64,000 nt of DNA from Schistosoma mansoni (Eukaryota > Platyhelminthes > Trematoda > Strigeidida > Schistosomatidae), in assembly GCF_000237925.1 (NCBI RefSeq), contig NC_031497.1, forward strand, positions 2,138,524 to 2,202,523, given 5' to 3'. The notes under the pieces were generated by a model, which searched no databases, was not told where the DNA came from, and saw only the letters and a list, made by a program, of their open reading frames with translations. This document shows positions 10,702-23,274 of this stretch, piece after piece. A program made the position numbers and the translations under genes. Within the stretch, counting starts at the first letter, position 1; the number at the start of each line of letters is the position of its first letter.

Positions 10702-13700
10702 TTAACGAACAATTATCCCATTGTTTCTTTTCAAATATTCTCCAACTAGTTGACCTGGTAACTGTTCAAATAATTTAAATTCATCCGTAGATGTAGTAAC
10801 TTCATCAGTTTCAAGACGATTTACAACTGTTACACAAACTAGGATGGCTGAAATGAAGTGAACAACCACACAAATATAATTAGTAATACAAAGCAAGATG
10901 AGACGTAAATCAAAATTCATACACTGATAAATGTCTCCATATCTTTCTCAGTATATTCACTACTAAACATCCATACAAACATATTCATTTTTCAGTAATA
11001 CAACATTCATAAACATATTAAATTTTAAGTAATATCAGATCTATTTTCAGGCGCATAATTACTTCACTCCTTTCGTTCAATAAAATAATACGACAGCATT
11101 GCAAATAACGTCTTCTGAAAATAACAAAAGTCGATTGATTGCTATTTGTAGACAATGAACGGTAAACCGTATAATGCAAAGTATCATTGTAGTCTGATCC
11201 GAAAATCTTAAATTGGGCATAACGGATTCACATTCCACTTAGTGAATAATGGTAGTGACTTACATCTTTCTCTGGTACAGGACATAATCAGTATCGATTG
11301 CTACATGGCTTATTCAATAGATGATTTGGTTCCACTTACATTTATAGGCTTATTGAGTAGCAAACCTGTAGTCGTAGATAATTTCAAAGCATTCTTTAAA
11401 ATCTTAGTAGTGAGAACATTGTAAAAACCAATCATATTATACCATCACACTACACAATTATCAACATGTATCAGTCCAAGTCAGCGAGCTCCCAGTCTTT
11501 CCCTCTCTTAGTAATTATAACAAAAAACTCATTGGAATATCACAATATCAAGAGAAAATAACAGGAATTATTATTCGAGCATTTGAATTTATTACCTCGA
11601 TGACCGGTTAAATTGCAATGAGATGTAATTGCAGCACCCTCCATTTCCATATTTCTTATTCCATGATCATAAACTGACTGAAGAAAAGCTAACTTCTCTT
11701 CTTTGCTAAAAGTACAAATCGATCCATTCAATCTTCCTAGCTCTATGGAATCAAAGAAATATATAATTATTTCTCAACTCAAATCGAAAAATATGGTAAA
11801 ATAAGGGGAAAACGGATGCTTCGCATTGATGTAATGCTGCCTTATCAAAAACAATTGACAATCCACTGCCAACATCTTTTCTTAATTTCTTCTTCTGCCG
11901 AAACTTAGTTTGTCCTCTCCCACAATTGGTGTTTTTGGACTCAATTGGAAGGTAACGATAAGGAGTTTAGACAAACCATACTAATCGAACGTCATTGATT
12001 TGTCACAGTGTTAAGATCGGAAAAGTCGTATTTCGATTGAAGTAACTAGATTGTGTATATCTATATTCATATTATTATAAGCTTCATTTTGACCTATTGA
12101 TTATTATTATTATTATAAGAATTACTGTTCCTAAATTATATTCAGTTTATTGATTATTGTATCCCACGTTCACAACCACATTTGACTTGCAGAAGCTGCA
12201 ATTGGTGTTCTGGACTCAATTGGAAGGGCTAGGCGACCAAGGGACCAATAAGGACGCTAGACTAATCATACTGATAGAACTTTATTGATTTGTCAGTGTT
12301 AAGATAGGGAAAGCGGATTTCGATTGGTGGATAATTCACGTGATAAAAAGACGGACATAAGATCAATAACGAATTAGCATAAGTCCTATTCTTTATGTAG
12401 TCACAATACTTACCTTCATAAAAGTCATTGGCAGTGATTGTACCACCAACAACAACTGAACATTTCAACGAAAGATTCTCAGAAAGCTTTTTCAACTCAT
12501 TTACAGCATTTGAGTCCACTTTAGTTTGTCGACGGACAGGTTTACCAAGAATACACTGGAATTCAATTTAGTGAATCAAATAATGCACGAATATATAACT
12601 GTTATAATATATATAACTGTTACAATGTTAGGCATTTAACATGATATCATTTCAGAAATAACATCACTGTCAACATATGACACATGATAATTTATTTCTG
12701 AATGAACAGAGGAAAATAAAGGCTTTTTAAAATATCCTAGAACTCAAAATGCTCATATTCCTGTTCCACAGTGAACACAGTCTCTACCGATAAACTACAT
12801 ATTTCGGATAATCAAAAGATAGATAGATAGATATACGGAATTAGTCTATTAATTACTTATTTGAATCACTCAGCAAACTCGTAAACACCATTCACTCATT
12901 CACTGATTCTACATATATAAAATTATTCAAGTAACCTTTGGATGATCAACTCCAGACATTCGTCAGTTTATCGAAATCAAAGAGTTCACTTCTAAATACT
13001 TCCAACATTAAAATCAAACCCACTTCACCTCAATATTCAATCAACAATTCATCATTCACTATACTAACTTTCATTAATGTTTATCTATCTAAGCTACTTA
13101 CTTGTACTGAAAGTAACTTTTCGATTTATATGAAACGAATAATTAGTGAAAAAAATGTCTGAGGTCGTTGTCGCGCACTGATTATCAATCGATAAACTAT
13201 GTGTTGTGGTTCACTATTATCTGCTATATCTAAGCCACCAATGCTCACTGAGTGAGTTTTTCAGTTAAATCACTAACACAAATTACACCAACAATTCAGA
13301 ATAATTCAAAGATTTTACAATTCATTACATTCAAATTATTACATACCAATTCGTTATATGGTTCTAATTTGGTATTCACGCAACGATCGGACAACACTAT
13401 TGTACCAGGTTTCACTCCTAATTTTAATCAAATAAGAAAACACACCGTTCTGATAAGATTTTCACACAACAACTAAGTTATTTCGACAATCAATAAAATA
13501 ACTTGTAAGTATCAGCGTGATGTTGTCAAGAGAGTGTTGAGTTTTATTCAAATCACGAACACATCAAACATGGACAAACATTGAAAAGATGGAAACACTA
13601 GACGGACGGAACATGGTCGTCCGATATCGTGAATCGACTGAAGTTACACTTGTTGTTCATCATCGCCTCATGTCTCAGTAGTCTAGAGTTTAAGCATTCG

Positions 13701-16700
13701 CAAGTAACACTGTGAGATTAGGAATGTTCATTGTCGAGAAGCACCATACTACGACAAAACGCACATTTAATGCCTTTCGCTTTCAATGGTTGTTCAACTG
13801 AGATTGGTTCGTGATTTGAATACAATTAGTGAATAATTATTCTATTTATCAAGTTGGTTTTCATTTATTTCAATGATTTATCGACACATTCCAATCGGCG
13901 ATGAAATCCTACTCATGATTTTCTATGAAATAAAAGTTCACTGTTTTATCATCCAAACACTGAACACGCTATACAACATATATCAAACCCAGACAACAAC
14001 AATCATCTTGAGACTTCCATCACTTGGTGCTATTGACTTCCTTCGAAATATACTTCTCGTTTTACAGTTCTGTATGAGAATTGATATTTTCAATATATTC
14101 TGATCTTGTTCGCTACTGTTCCTCATTTACATTGGGTGTTGATTGAGTGGATATTCCCCGGACAATTCAAGCAATAATGGCCCTTCAATTCACCACTTAT
14201 GGAAACTTGACATTTAAACGAATTATTATGCAGGTAAACATTTATCAGAGATACGGCCAAACTGGAATCGACAAAGGAACAGTCAGTGTTTCACACGAAA
14301 TTTCATACTGAAAATTGTCCCTATATCATTATTTGTATGGAAATTATAAATATTAGTAGAAATAAATTAAACCATTTTTAATTAGCTCCTCCGATAGCCC
14401 CCTTGGTGGCTACTAATGGTATCAAGCTTCGATAAATTAGGAGGATTGAACATGAGGTTAGCGACCCCATCTCGTAGAAAACTAACTCTCTTAAAAAAAC
14501 GCTGACCAGAAAAAATTATTCAATCCATTTAAACTCTGCCATGGGAGTCAGAAGGTCTTCATGTAGAAGAGTTATGACGCCTCATGGTGAAGGCCGAGTC
14601 CCTTCGGAAGTCACGAGGCCGATGCTTCTCTTGACAACCAGAGCAACAATTTCTATATGTACATGGAATGCTCGTACAATGTGAGAGATCGGGAGAGTCT
14701 TCCAAATTGCTGCAGAAATGAGGAAATACAACCTGGAGGTGCTTAAATTCAGTAAAACACATTGGACGCAGGTTTGACGACAACAACTAGCTTCAGGAGA
14801 GCTTCTGTTATATTCCGGCTGTGAAGAAGAAAACGCCCCATATACACAAGGAGTTGCATTGATACTGTCCAAACATGCACAAAATGCACTTATAGAATGG
14901 GAACCTCATGGACCAAGGATCATCAAAGCCTCCTTCAAAACAAAGAAAGAGGGCATTACAATAAACGTCATCTAATGTTATGCGCCTACCAACGACTACA
15001 GTGAAGACTTTAAAGATGAATTGTACGATAGGCTGCAGTCAATAGCCCTCAACAACATGTTCCAGGCCTTTCATGACCTACTCAATGGAGAAGGAACTGC
15101 TATGGAGAGCAACTGGAAAGGGATAAAAGAGGCAATCACTTCAACATGTCAAGAGGTTCTGGGTCACAAGAAGCACCATCACAAGGAATGGATCACTGCT
15201 GATACACTGGATAAGATTCAAGAAAGGAGGAACAAGAGGGCAACAATCAATACCAGCCGAACAAGAGCAGGAAACGCAAAGGCACAAGCTGAATACACAG
15301 AAATAAAAAAGCAAGTGAAGAGGAGCATCAGAACCGAAAAACGTAAATATGTGGAAGATTTAGCAATGACAGTGGAAAAGGCTGTAAGAGAAAGAAACAT
15401 GAGACAGTCGTATGACACAACCAGAACGATCAGTGAAAAGCAAGGAAGGCAAGCTAATCACCAACATTGAGGAACAACGAAACAAGTGGGTAGAACGCTT
15501 CAAAGAACTGTTGAATTGACCAACTCCACTGAACCCACCCAACATCGAAGTAGCACCCATGGACCTCTCAATCGATGTTGGTCCACCAACAATTGAAAAG
15601 ATAAGCATCGCCATCAGACAACTCAAGAGCGGCAAAGCAGCAGGATAACACAACATTCCGGGAGAGGCGATGAAAGCAGATGTAGCAGCAACTGCAAAGA
15701 TGCTCCACATTCTATTCAGTAAGATTTAGGATGAAGAACAAGTACCAACAGACTGGAAAGAAGGATTTCTGATCAAGATACTAAAAAAGGCGATCTCAGA
15801 AAGTGTGATAACTACAGGGGCATCACTCTTCTATCAGTGCCAGGAAAAGTCTTCAACAGGGTATTGTTAAACAGAATGAAGAACTCTGTAAACGCCCAAC
15901 TTCAAGACCAACAGGCTGGATTCCATAAGGATCGATCGTGTACTGACCAAATCGCAACCCTACGTATCATTGTGGAACAATCAATTTAATGGAATTCATC
16001 ACTCTACATCAACTTCATTGATTACGAGAAAGCATTTGATACAGTGGACAGGACAACACTATGGAGACTTCTTCGACACTACGGCGTGTCTGCCTGAGAA
16101 GATAGTCAATATCATACGGAATTCCTATGATGGACTAAACTGCAAAACCGTGCATGGAAGACAGCTCACTGACTCGTTCGAGGTAAAGACCGGTGTCAGG
16201 CAAGATTGTTTACTCTCACCCGCTCTCTTTCTTCTGGTGATCGACTGGATTATGAAGAAGTCAACATCTGGGGGGAAACACGGAATACAATGGACAGGCA
16301 GGATGCAGCTTGACGATTTAGACTTCGCAGATGATCTGGCTCTTCTATCACAAACGCAACAACAAATATAGGAGAAAACGACCAGTATAGCAGTAGCCTC
16401 AGCAGCAGTAGGTCTCAATATACACAAAGGGAAAAGCAAGACTCTCCGATACAACACAGCATGCACCAATCAAATCACACTTGACGGAGAAGCTTTGGAG
16501 AATGTAAAAACCTTCACATATCTGGGCAGCATCATTAATGGGCACGATGGATCTGATGCAGATGTGAAGATGCCGATCGGCAGAGTAAGAGAAGCATATT
16601 TACAAGTGAAGAACATCTGGAACTCAAAACAATTGTCAACCAACATCAAGATCAGAATTTTCAATACAAATGTCAAGACAGTTCTACTGTATGGGGTAGA

Positions 16701-19700
16701 AAACTGGAGAACTACGAAAGCCATCAACCAGAAGATACAGGTGTTTATTAACAATCGGATCCGTTGGCCAGACATGATCAGCAATAGCCTACTGTTTGAG
16801 AGAACAAACCAAATTCCATCCAGCGGAAGAATAAATCGGTAGAAGCGCTGGAAGTGGATAGAACATACACTAAGGAAATCACCCAACCGCGTAACAAGAC
16901 AAGCCCTCACATGGAATCCTGAGCGCCGAAGGAGAAGAGGAAGACCAAAGAACACATTACGCCGAACAAAACTAGAAATGAAGACTCAGGACAGTGGGTT
17001 GGAGAATGTTGGTTGTCGGCCTATGATCCATCGGGAGTAACAGGTATAAGTAAAAGAAAGCAAGTTGAAAAAAAATTTTCAATTCTTTTACCTAAACCAT
17101 CGGATGTTCCTAAACGTATAAACAACACATCCTTGCAACCGGCATAATATAATAATTTTGTCACTTCATGCATTAAAATTAATGTTGATGGTATACCAAT
17201 TCCATGCTATATGAAAGAAATAAAACAATGAAGGCAATCATGAAGTTACTAACATATAACTAAAATAACTCATAATGTCATTGAATAAGAAAAAGAGAAT
17301 TCAGCGAAGAAAATTTTCTTTTCGACGAAATCATTTACTTAAGCTGTACATTCGTATATGTAGTGATATGGAAAATATATGTCTATTGGAGGCTAGAAAA
17401 GATTGCATTATAAATGGATTCGACAATGAATAACAAATGAGGTGACGTACTAATCAAGGGGTAAGGAAGAAAATAATTTATGGGTCAGATAATAGTTCAA
17501 TTGACAGATACGAAGGAAAGCGACAAACACAAAGGTCATAATAATAATAATCTGAGTAATAATCAAGAAAACTTGTATAAGGTAATAATAATAATAATAA
17601 CTGATTAGAGTTTAAATGTAAAATAGTAATTTAAAAAACAAAAAACCGATAATAATCAGATAAAAGTACAGAAAAAAAACAAAACAAAAAACGTATCCAA
17701 TCAGGGAATTAGGGTCAAGGAAGGGTGAGAGGTTGGACAAATCGTTTCTGCACGCAAAGTTCAGGCTTGAATTCATGGATTGTCAATGCCTCAGCAGTGC
17801 ATAAAATATTGATTCGACCTCCCTTTGATCCGGTTCCTTTAACTCTATAGATTATTTTAAAAGACGTGTCTTTTGGAGCAATGTGTCCACAATTGATCAA
17901 ATGCTCTTGTATCGAACTGGTTATCTTTTTACATTTACCTTTTAGGAACCAAGCTGGATAGTGTTCAGAGATACGTTTGGAAAGCGATCGCTTTGTGCGG
18001 CCTATATAACGTGCTCCACATGAGCAAGTAAATTTATAAATACACATCGATGTGGCCCAAAGCGAAAGTTTATCCTTAACACACCCCCGAATGGTAGGCC
18101 GGCTAGAGAAAACGATTCGGAGCTTGGCTGTGTATAAAGTTTTATTCAACGTTTTTGAAATCCGTTTATTCAGGATTTCAGCAGCCGTGTCTCCCTTGAA
18201 TTCCATATTCATAAACAAGGTTTTCTTCTGCACTGTCAAAGTTATTTCTTGCTGACGTCTAGATGTTAAGTTGCTATCGACGAACCTCGGTGGATAACCG
18301 TTTTTGATGAGGGTCTGTCGAAGATGAAGTAATTCTTCATTTATTGTGTCACTAGAACAGATTCGCTTAATCCTAGATAATAAAGAGTGAATTAAGTTCC
18401 TCTTTCGACTCAGTGGAACCCAACTATGGAAATTCGTGTATTGTCCATTCCAAGTGGGTTTTCTATACATAGATTTTTGTAAATAACCATCAGGCAATCT
18501 TTTCAAACGGACATCAAGAAAATGGAATTCGTGGTTCGATTCTGCCTCTAAGGTAGATTGAATTGAAGGATGACAGTTATTGAAAATATTTAATATTTCA
18601 TTGTGGTCCATGTCATCATCACAAATAATGAAAGTATCATCCATATATCTCTTATATAAATGAAATTTCTCGATTATTGGACGAAGTGCTGAATTTTCTA
18701 GATTGGCCATGAAACAGTCAGCCAAAAGAGGACCCAATGGAGAGCCCATTGCAACTCCATCTGTTTGTCTATAGAAACCATCATTAAATTTAAATTGTAC
18801 GTTGAGCGTGCATCGTAGGAGTAGTTCTTTAAGATAGTGTTTTGGGATACATATCTCCAGATTATTATTTTCAATATAGTCACATAAAAAACAAATAGTT
18901 TCTGTGAGAGGAACATTTGTAAACAACGACGTGACATCTAATGAGAGCATTTTCTTACCCATTACGTTACATGAATATGAACTATTATCTGACCCATAAA
19001 TTATTTTCTTCCTTACCCCTTGATTAGTACGTCACCTCATTTGTTATTCATTGTCGAATCCATTTATAATGCAATCTTTTCTAGCCTCCAATAGACATAT
19101 ATTTTCCATATCACTACATATACGAATGTACAGCTTAAGTAAATGATTTCGTCGAAAAGAAAATTTTCTTCGCTGAATTCTCTTTTACTAACATGTTTTT
19201 TTACTAATGCTTATGAATCGACTCAATATCGAGGCAATACGCACAGTATGCACATATGCCAATAAGAGACGTATCAATTTCAGTGCTACACATCAACGGG
19301 AAGAATCAAGTGAACAATACCAAGTGAATTCTAGCTCATGATACCTTTAGTTAACAATATCATCCTAGATATAATCAGGCAAAGATATTGAATGGGATTG
19401 ATAAATGAACCTCAATGAAAGTGCATTCACAATCATTGAAATATTTACGTCGCAATAAGATGAGTTGGTTAGAAATAAATTTGAAGTATTATTCATCACA
19501 ACTGGACCAATGACTTGTAAACACGTACGAGCATTTTACAGTCTTCATCGGTCAGGCTTCCAGCTTAACCATGCCTGTTAAATCCAGAACTCCAATCTCA
19601 CCCTCTGTTGTATGAATCCTACATTCCAAACATACTGCGTTTACATACGAACCAAACAGACCACACAATACCAAAAAATAGAAATCAACATTTGTACAAG

Positions 19701-21596
19701 ATCGAACCAAAAGTGGCTGTGAATATTGGAGATGGGAACTGATAGACTGGACATAACTTAAGAAACACAAATAATATAGTAATAGTCTATGCATAAAAAT
19801 AAAGCTCATAATAAGATAAACATCAATATGTATAGTTTAGTTACTTAACAATTAAGCAAATAACATATGTGTTTAGTATTAGTCCAGAAATAGATTCCTA
19901 CAGTTACAATCCATTATTCTCATCGAAATATAACACAACTGATTTCAGTTAGAAAACCGTTATAACCAAATACCACTAGACAGCTGCATCTCAACACTAT
20001 GCGACTTAGTGGACTGGTCTACAGATTAAGCACTCACTGCCAATCTCCAGGTCCTAGGTACGACTTCAGTCAGTCAGTCACAACGTAGAACTACGTACGT
20101 ACGTACATCAGTTCGAGTTCCCCTCTTCTCCAAGCCTTGTGTACCTGTACTCATTACCAGTCACACACTTCGGTGAAACAACAGTTTAGTTCATTGTGGG
20201 TCGTAATGATTGTTTCAGCAAAGTCAGTCGGTCATTTAAATCACTAAATTTCGTTTATCTAACTGCAAAAACATATTCATTCATCAAGTTTAAAACTCAG
20301 TGCAAAGTTATTCACAACAAATACCGTTTGAAAAATTAACAAAGAACAATGTTTTATGGACAATTTCTCAAATAAATTGTCCTAATCAATACTTCATTCT
20401 CAACTTACATCTGCAAATAATATATGATCCACTTTGTAAAGTACAAATCTGGCATGCGAACCGGCTATATTTTCTACAGGTAATGCCAAACCAGCTAATT
20501 TAGCCATTGATATTGCAAAATTATGGATTCTACCACTGCTACCACATACACAGACGAACTATTCAAAAATAAGACAAAACATTGACTACAGTAAATTGCA
20601 AATTATAATTTAATAAGAAACTTTGGAAAGCATTCATTCAACTTCATGACGACAATATGCAAAAGTGAGGAGAATATTCCCATGGAATCAATAGACATTA
20701 GTCAATTCTAGTCAGTTTACTTACTTCGTTTTCTGAACAGATTATGTTCACAACACAAAATCATTTCCAACTAGTTCAACTTAAATATAAACAGTGAAAC
20801 AATGTAGATAACTACATGAAGGTATTCGATGACACTAAACTGTTTATTTCACATGGTTTTATTCAATCGACGGTTGTTTGGTAAAACGAATACCAGACAA
20901 TGTACATACAAACAACTCGTTCGCAGTGATAGTACTAATGACAATTCTAGATCAACAATGTTTAATGAAACAATCCAAGAAGTAGTATATACAAAATTCT
21001 TTCCCATTCCATGGAATACCTTCTTAGTATATGAATGAGATATGTGTAAAACCAAAACAATAAGTCATTTACAAATATTCATCATTTACAACTTTACATA
21101 TGTCACATTCATTTGACGAATGAATATATCAAGAGATAGGTTTATGGTAGATTTACTGCACTTGTAGAAACAATGCTTGCACAAATACTATCAAAATGAA
21201 CACAGGAATCTACTGACCTCCTTCTAGGTATTCATCTTCCGAAAGACGTATAATCACTTGTTTGCCTGTGAACAATTAACATGCTTAACATATATTCTAC
21301 TTCAAAAATTTCACACAAATCACGAAATCATCCTATTTCTACTCGGCAATTAATTTCCAAATTCCTCAACTCTTAGCTACACCACATTCAGCAAATACAG
21401 TCACCTTCACAATACTCAAGATAAATTAATTCTTATCGACTTCGTAACAAAATGACCTATTAACAATGGACACTACCTTGACATCACCAAACTTCTCTTT
21501 GAAATCGAATGACTTTGTAGTGAATCCGAAATGATGGAACACATCTTCATCTAGTTCACTCAAATGACTATTCACAATCGGTTGCACTGTCGCCAT
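10702..21596 (-). CDS. UPP: uridine phosphorylase, divergent isoform (SmUPb type)
   Basis: Seven exons: 21596-21477, 20558-20409, 17206-17092, 13417-13347, 12555-12414, 11742-11596, 10847-10702. Together they total 891 bases, 296 codons plus stop, with GT/AG junctions and consistent phases. The protein starts [18 protein letters not shown] and ends [16 protein letters not shown] family marks are CVCGSSGR (43-50), the GTS phosphate/ribose loop (123-125) and the EME nucleoside motif (232-234). Two pocket positions differ from the neighbouring paralog: GTSDG gives Asp126 instead of Gly, and ELGR gives Leu201 instead of Gln. Gln201 corresponds to the uracil-contacting Gln of bacterial uridine phosphorylase. 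These are, as I recall, the substitutions reported for SmUPb, described as lacking canonical activity. Open coding and clean splicing argue that it is maintained, not a pseudogene. Confidence 0.93.
11075..11525 (+). repeat. repeat R2, copy 2 (UPP intron 6)
   Basis: Carries the 60-codon frame at 11242-11424, opposite in strand to the host gene. The equivalent position in the paralog also has it (28750-29215), so the insertion predates the gene duplication. Confidence 0.65.
11920..12413 (+). mobile_element. LTR-like fragment in UPP intron 5 (fossil)
   Basis: Two rearranged pieces of the LTR-like family, running up to the exon 5 splice donor. The paralog has a longer version at 33186-33740, so it predates the duplication. 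Incomplete. Confidence 0.65.
13565..13810 (-). repeat. second hammerhead-SINE family, relic
   Basis: The ACATTGAAAAGATGGAAACA and CTAGACGGAC segments, and the TTTCAATGGTTG segment at the far end, match the layout of the repeat at 48290-48430. The ribozyme core is no longer recognisable. A copy in the same place of the paralog (35049-35290) shows it predates the duplication. Confidence 0.45.
14384..17074 (+). mobile_element. RTE-type LINE (family A), copy 2, in UPP intron 3
   Basis: Flanked by a near-identical 10-bp target duplication, ATTTTTAATT (14374-14383) and ATTTTCAATT (17075-17084). It keeps the 5' untranslated region, the beginning of the AP endonuclease (about 14655-15000), an internal deletion, the linker (15021-15470), reverse transcriptase (to about 16370, with [10 protein letters not shown]) and the C-terminal region, ending in a TAAG-rich tail. 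There are several stops and shifts. A 4-base insertion near 16085, Asp for Gly in GVRQ-D-C (16204-16206) and a TAG at 16369-16371 are all shared with the copy at 55820-57743. The paralog's intron preserves the empty site. Confidence 0.88.
17256..19184 (-). mobile_element. Penelope-like element PLE1 in UPP intron 2
   Basis: A 10-bp target duplication, TTACTAACAT, flanks it (17246-17255 and 19185-19194). The corresponding place in the paralog (about 39210) is the empty site. Two 209-bp inverted repeats, 17291-17499 and 18978-19186, bracket a single coding region. Such inverted terminal copies of the element's own 5' part are known for Penelope-like elements. No convincing hammerhead was found in these repeats. 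Confidence 0.85.
17715..18962 (-). CDS. PLE1 reverse transcriptase with GIY-YIG endonuclease, N-terminally short
   Basis: 415 residues. Reverse transcriptase motifs: [12 protein letters not shown] (7-18), [14 protein letters not shown] (68-81) and the catalytic YMDD (106-109). A GIY-YIG nuclease follows, with CIY (307-309), [10 protein letters not shown] (318-327) and a downstream SEH. This RT plus GIY-YIG order defines Penelope-like elements. The frame starts just before motif A, so the N-terminal RT region and upstream domain are missing; the inverted repeat begins only 16 bases upstream. The coding part is otherwise uninterrupted, suggesting a fairly recent insertion. It lies on the same strand as the host gene. 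Confidence 0.92.
   Translation of the reverse strand: MGKKMLSLDVTSLFTNVPLTETICFLCDYIENNNLEICIPKHYLKELLLRCTLNVQFKFNDGFYRQTDGVAMGSPLGPLLADCFMANLENSALRPIIEKFHLYKRYMDDTFIICDDDMDHNEILNIFNNCHPSIQSTLEAESNHEFHFLDVRLKRLPDGYLQKSMYRKPTWNGQYTNFHSWVPLSRKRNLIHSLLSRIKRICSSDTINEELLHLRQTLIKNGYPPRFVDSNLTSRRQQEITLTVQKKTLFMNMEFKGDTAAEILNKRISKTLNKTLYTAKLRIVFSSRPTIRGCVKDKLSLWATSMCIYKFTCSCGARYIGRTKRSLSKRISEHYPAWFLKGKCKKITSSIQEHLINCGHIAPKDTSFKIIYRVKGTGSKGGRINILCTAEALTIHEFKPELCVQKRFVQPLTLP
19205..19310 (+). repeat. hammerhead-SINE 5' body fragment
   Basis: Contains GAGGCAATACGCACAG, CATATGCCAATAAGAGAC and the CATCAACGGGAAGA landmarks of the SINE body, without the tRNA boxes or ribozyme. The paralogous copy is at 39228-39310. 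Confidence 0.6.
19560..19860 (-). mobile_element. LTR-like fragment in UPP intron 2 (fossil)
   Basis: Reverse-strand match to the promoter-containing part of the LTR-like family at 52206-52798. Present at the same intron position of the paralog (41820-42130), hence older than the duplication. Incomplete. Confidence 0.6.
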
Positions 21597-21750
21597 TCTT
21601 ATCAATAACTGATGTATTCAAATGTTAGGATTATATATACATATATTGCTTCAAACGTGTTACTCTATCATTTATTCAATACAATAGTTAACTTATGTGG
21701 CACTAAAATATTTGATTGGCTGATCAACTCAATCACATTCTAATATGTAC
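21597..21750 (-). promoter_or_regulatory. UPP (SmUPb-type) proximal promoter
   Basis: About 155 bases upstream of the ATG are nearly identical to 46063-46215 before the paralog's ATG, then both diverge. On the coding strand there is a TATA-rich stretch (21631-21647) about 35-50 bases before the ATG and a CCAAT box (21715-21719). Both elements are kept in the paralog, so they are good candidates for a common core promoter. The transcription start is not determined. Confidence 0.5.
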
Positions 21751-22277
21751 ATATAGACAAACAGGTATTTTTCTCTCACACAGATTATTTTGTAATGGCT
21801 GGTTCTATGTCAAACCCACATAGCTTTTTCTAGCTTCTAGATAAACTAGTCTATCCATTCAACTCAAGCCACATTTTGACCATGTTAGTTATTCACTTAT
21901 CAACCCCATCTGTTTTTATGTAAGCACATGTGTGTTCACTTCCTATCTCACTCATCACATGTCTGCAACCTATTCAAATCTGACTAGAAACATCGATTAA
22001 CTCTTGATTCTCCACTGCAATTCATTTCGTTTCTCTCTCACTTCTTCGCTTCGTCCCTCTAAGTGTTCGAATCAATGAGTGTACATAGTATACGCAGTCC
22101 AAAATCGATTCTCATGTTTGGCTTATTCAATCCTCGGCGAGACTATACTTTATAGATGAGCCGGTCAGAAGCGTTCGTGGGACTTCAAGGTCACGGTGGC
22201 AACGTCAGTACCTGATGCTCATGTACGAACTGTCCACAGAGGATATTAGGAAAGATGTAACAACTGATCTGAAATAA

Positions 22278-22790
22278 ATGGGACTAATAAGAAGTTTCTT
22301 TATTTGTATTTGCGGTAATCAAATGACTTCTAGACCTTGTTCAGACTAACGTGATGATGTTATCATTCGATGTAATATATGTTGGAAGAAGTCTGTACGA
22401 ATAGGAACTTTTTTCTCTCGATCCAGATTGAGACTAAGGCAAATTATAAAAATTGCTGCAAACTGTTTAATAAAAGTACCAGTAACATTGACCGACATGT
22501 TCGCAGATGTTACTGAAGATTCAGCTGTTCAGTGGTATGAGTATTGTAGAGATATATGTATAATAAAAAAAATAACAAGCTTACACAACAGAGTACACAC
22601 GAACAATATTGAAGGTATGTGGTCGAGGTTGAGAGAGTTTTTCCGACCTCATCATGGTTCCAGACACCGACTATTATGGAACCGTATGGATGAGTTCCTC
22701 TACCGCATGCATTACGATTTTAGAACCTTTGAACCTCTTTCCAAACTTCACAAGATTTTCGACCGCCTAAAAGAACTGTATACACTTTAA
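22278..22790 (+). pseudogene. Merlin-family transposase, internally deleted
   Basis: One frame of 171 codons with a single internal stop (TAA, 22347-22349). The N-terminus has two CxxC-type zinc-binding pairs (CICG, and RCNICWKK at about residues 30-37) followed by RIGTFFSRSRLRL. The C-terminus has VHTNNIEGMWSRLREFF, the end of the DDE domain of ISXO2/IS1016-like transposases. About 140 residues carrying the first catalytic acids appear deleted between them. Merlin DNA transposons were first described from schistosomes. I could not find matching terminal inverted repeats. It lies between the two phosphorylase genes. Confidence 0.85.
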
Positions 22791-23274
22791 TTCTTTGGTT
22801 TTGTATGATATATTTATACTCTGTACTAACTGTTTCCCGATTAGCTAATATATTTCAGGGTCGCTCAAGATTCGTTTAAAGGTCGTCCATAAATTATATT
22901 CCAGCACAAGCAGCATGAAATCAAACCAGAGTCCAACATAGGGGCACATATATTTTATCATTTTGAAGCGACATTTAGGTGCAATCGCACACCCATCCAG
23001 TGTCTCAAGATTTCTTATGCATGTCTAATTTAAACTGCTTCGTGATTTCAATGAAATATCAACAATATACACAACTCCATACTGATAATCAAAATAGTAT
23101 CAGCATTACATAAATTACCTGTCATATAATACATTAAGACTACAAAGAGTTAAAAGTGATGTGATTTCTGAAGATTTCAAATAACTTATAACCAATCCTT
23201 ATTCTCATCTACTTATTTACTCAACACGGTAAAATGGTGCACCAAGTTCAATACTTATAAATACTACTTTTCCC

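Noticed and set aside
17291-17499. Hammerhead in PLE1 terminal repeats
   Set aside because: Several GAAA runs occur, but no CTGANGA-like core with a foldable stem II could be placed on either strand.
17291-19186. Terminal inverted repeats of a DNA transposon
   Set aside because: The enclosed protein is a reverse transcriptase with a GIY-YIG nuclease, so the arms are PLE terminal copies.
10702-21596. SmUPb-type gene as a pseudogene
   Set aside because: All seven exons are open, lengths and phases match the paralog, and every splice site is GT/AG.
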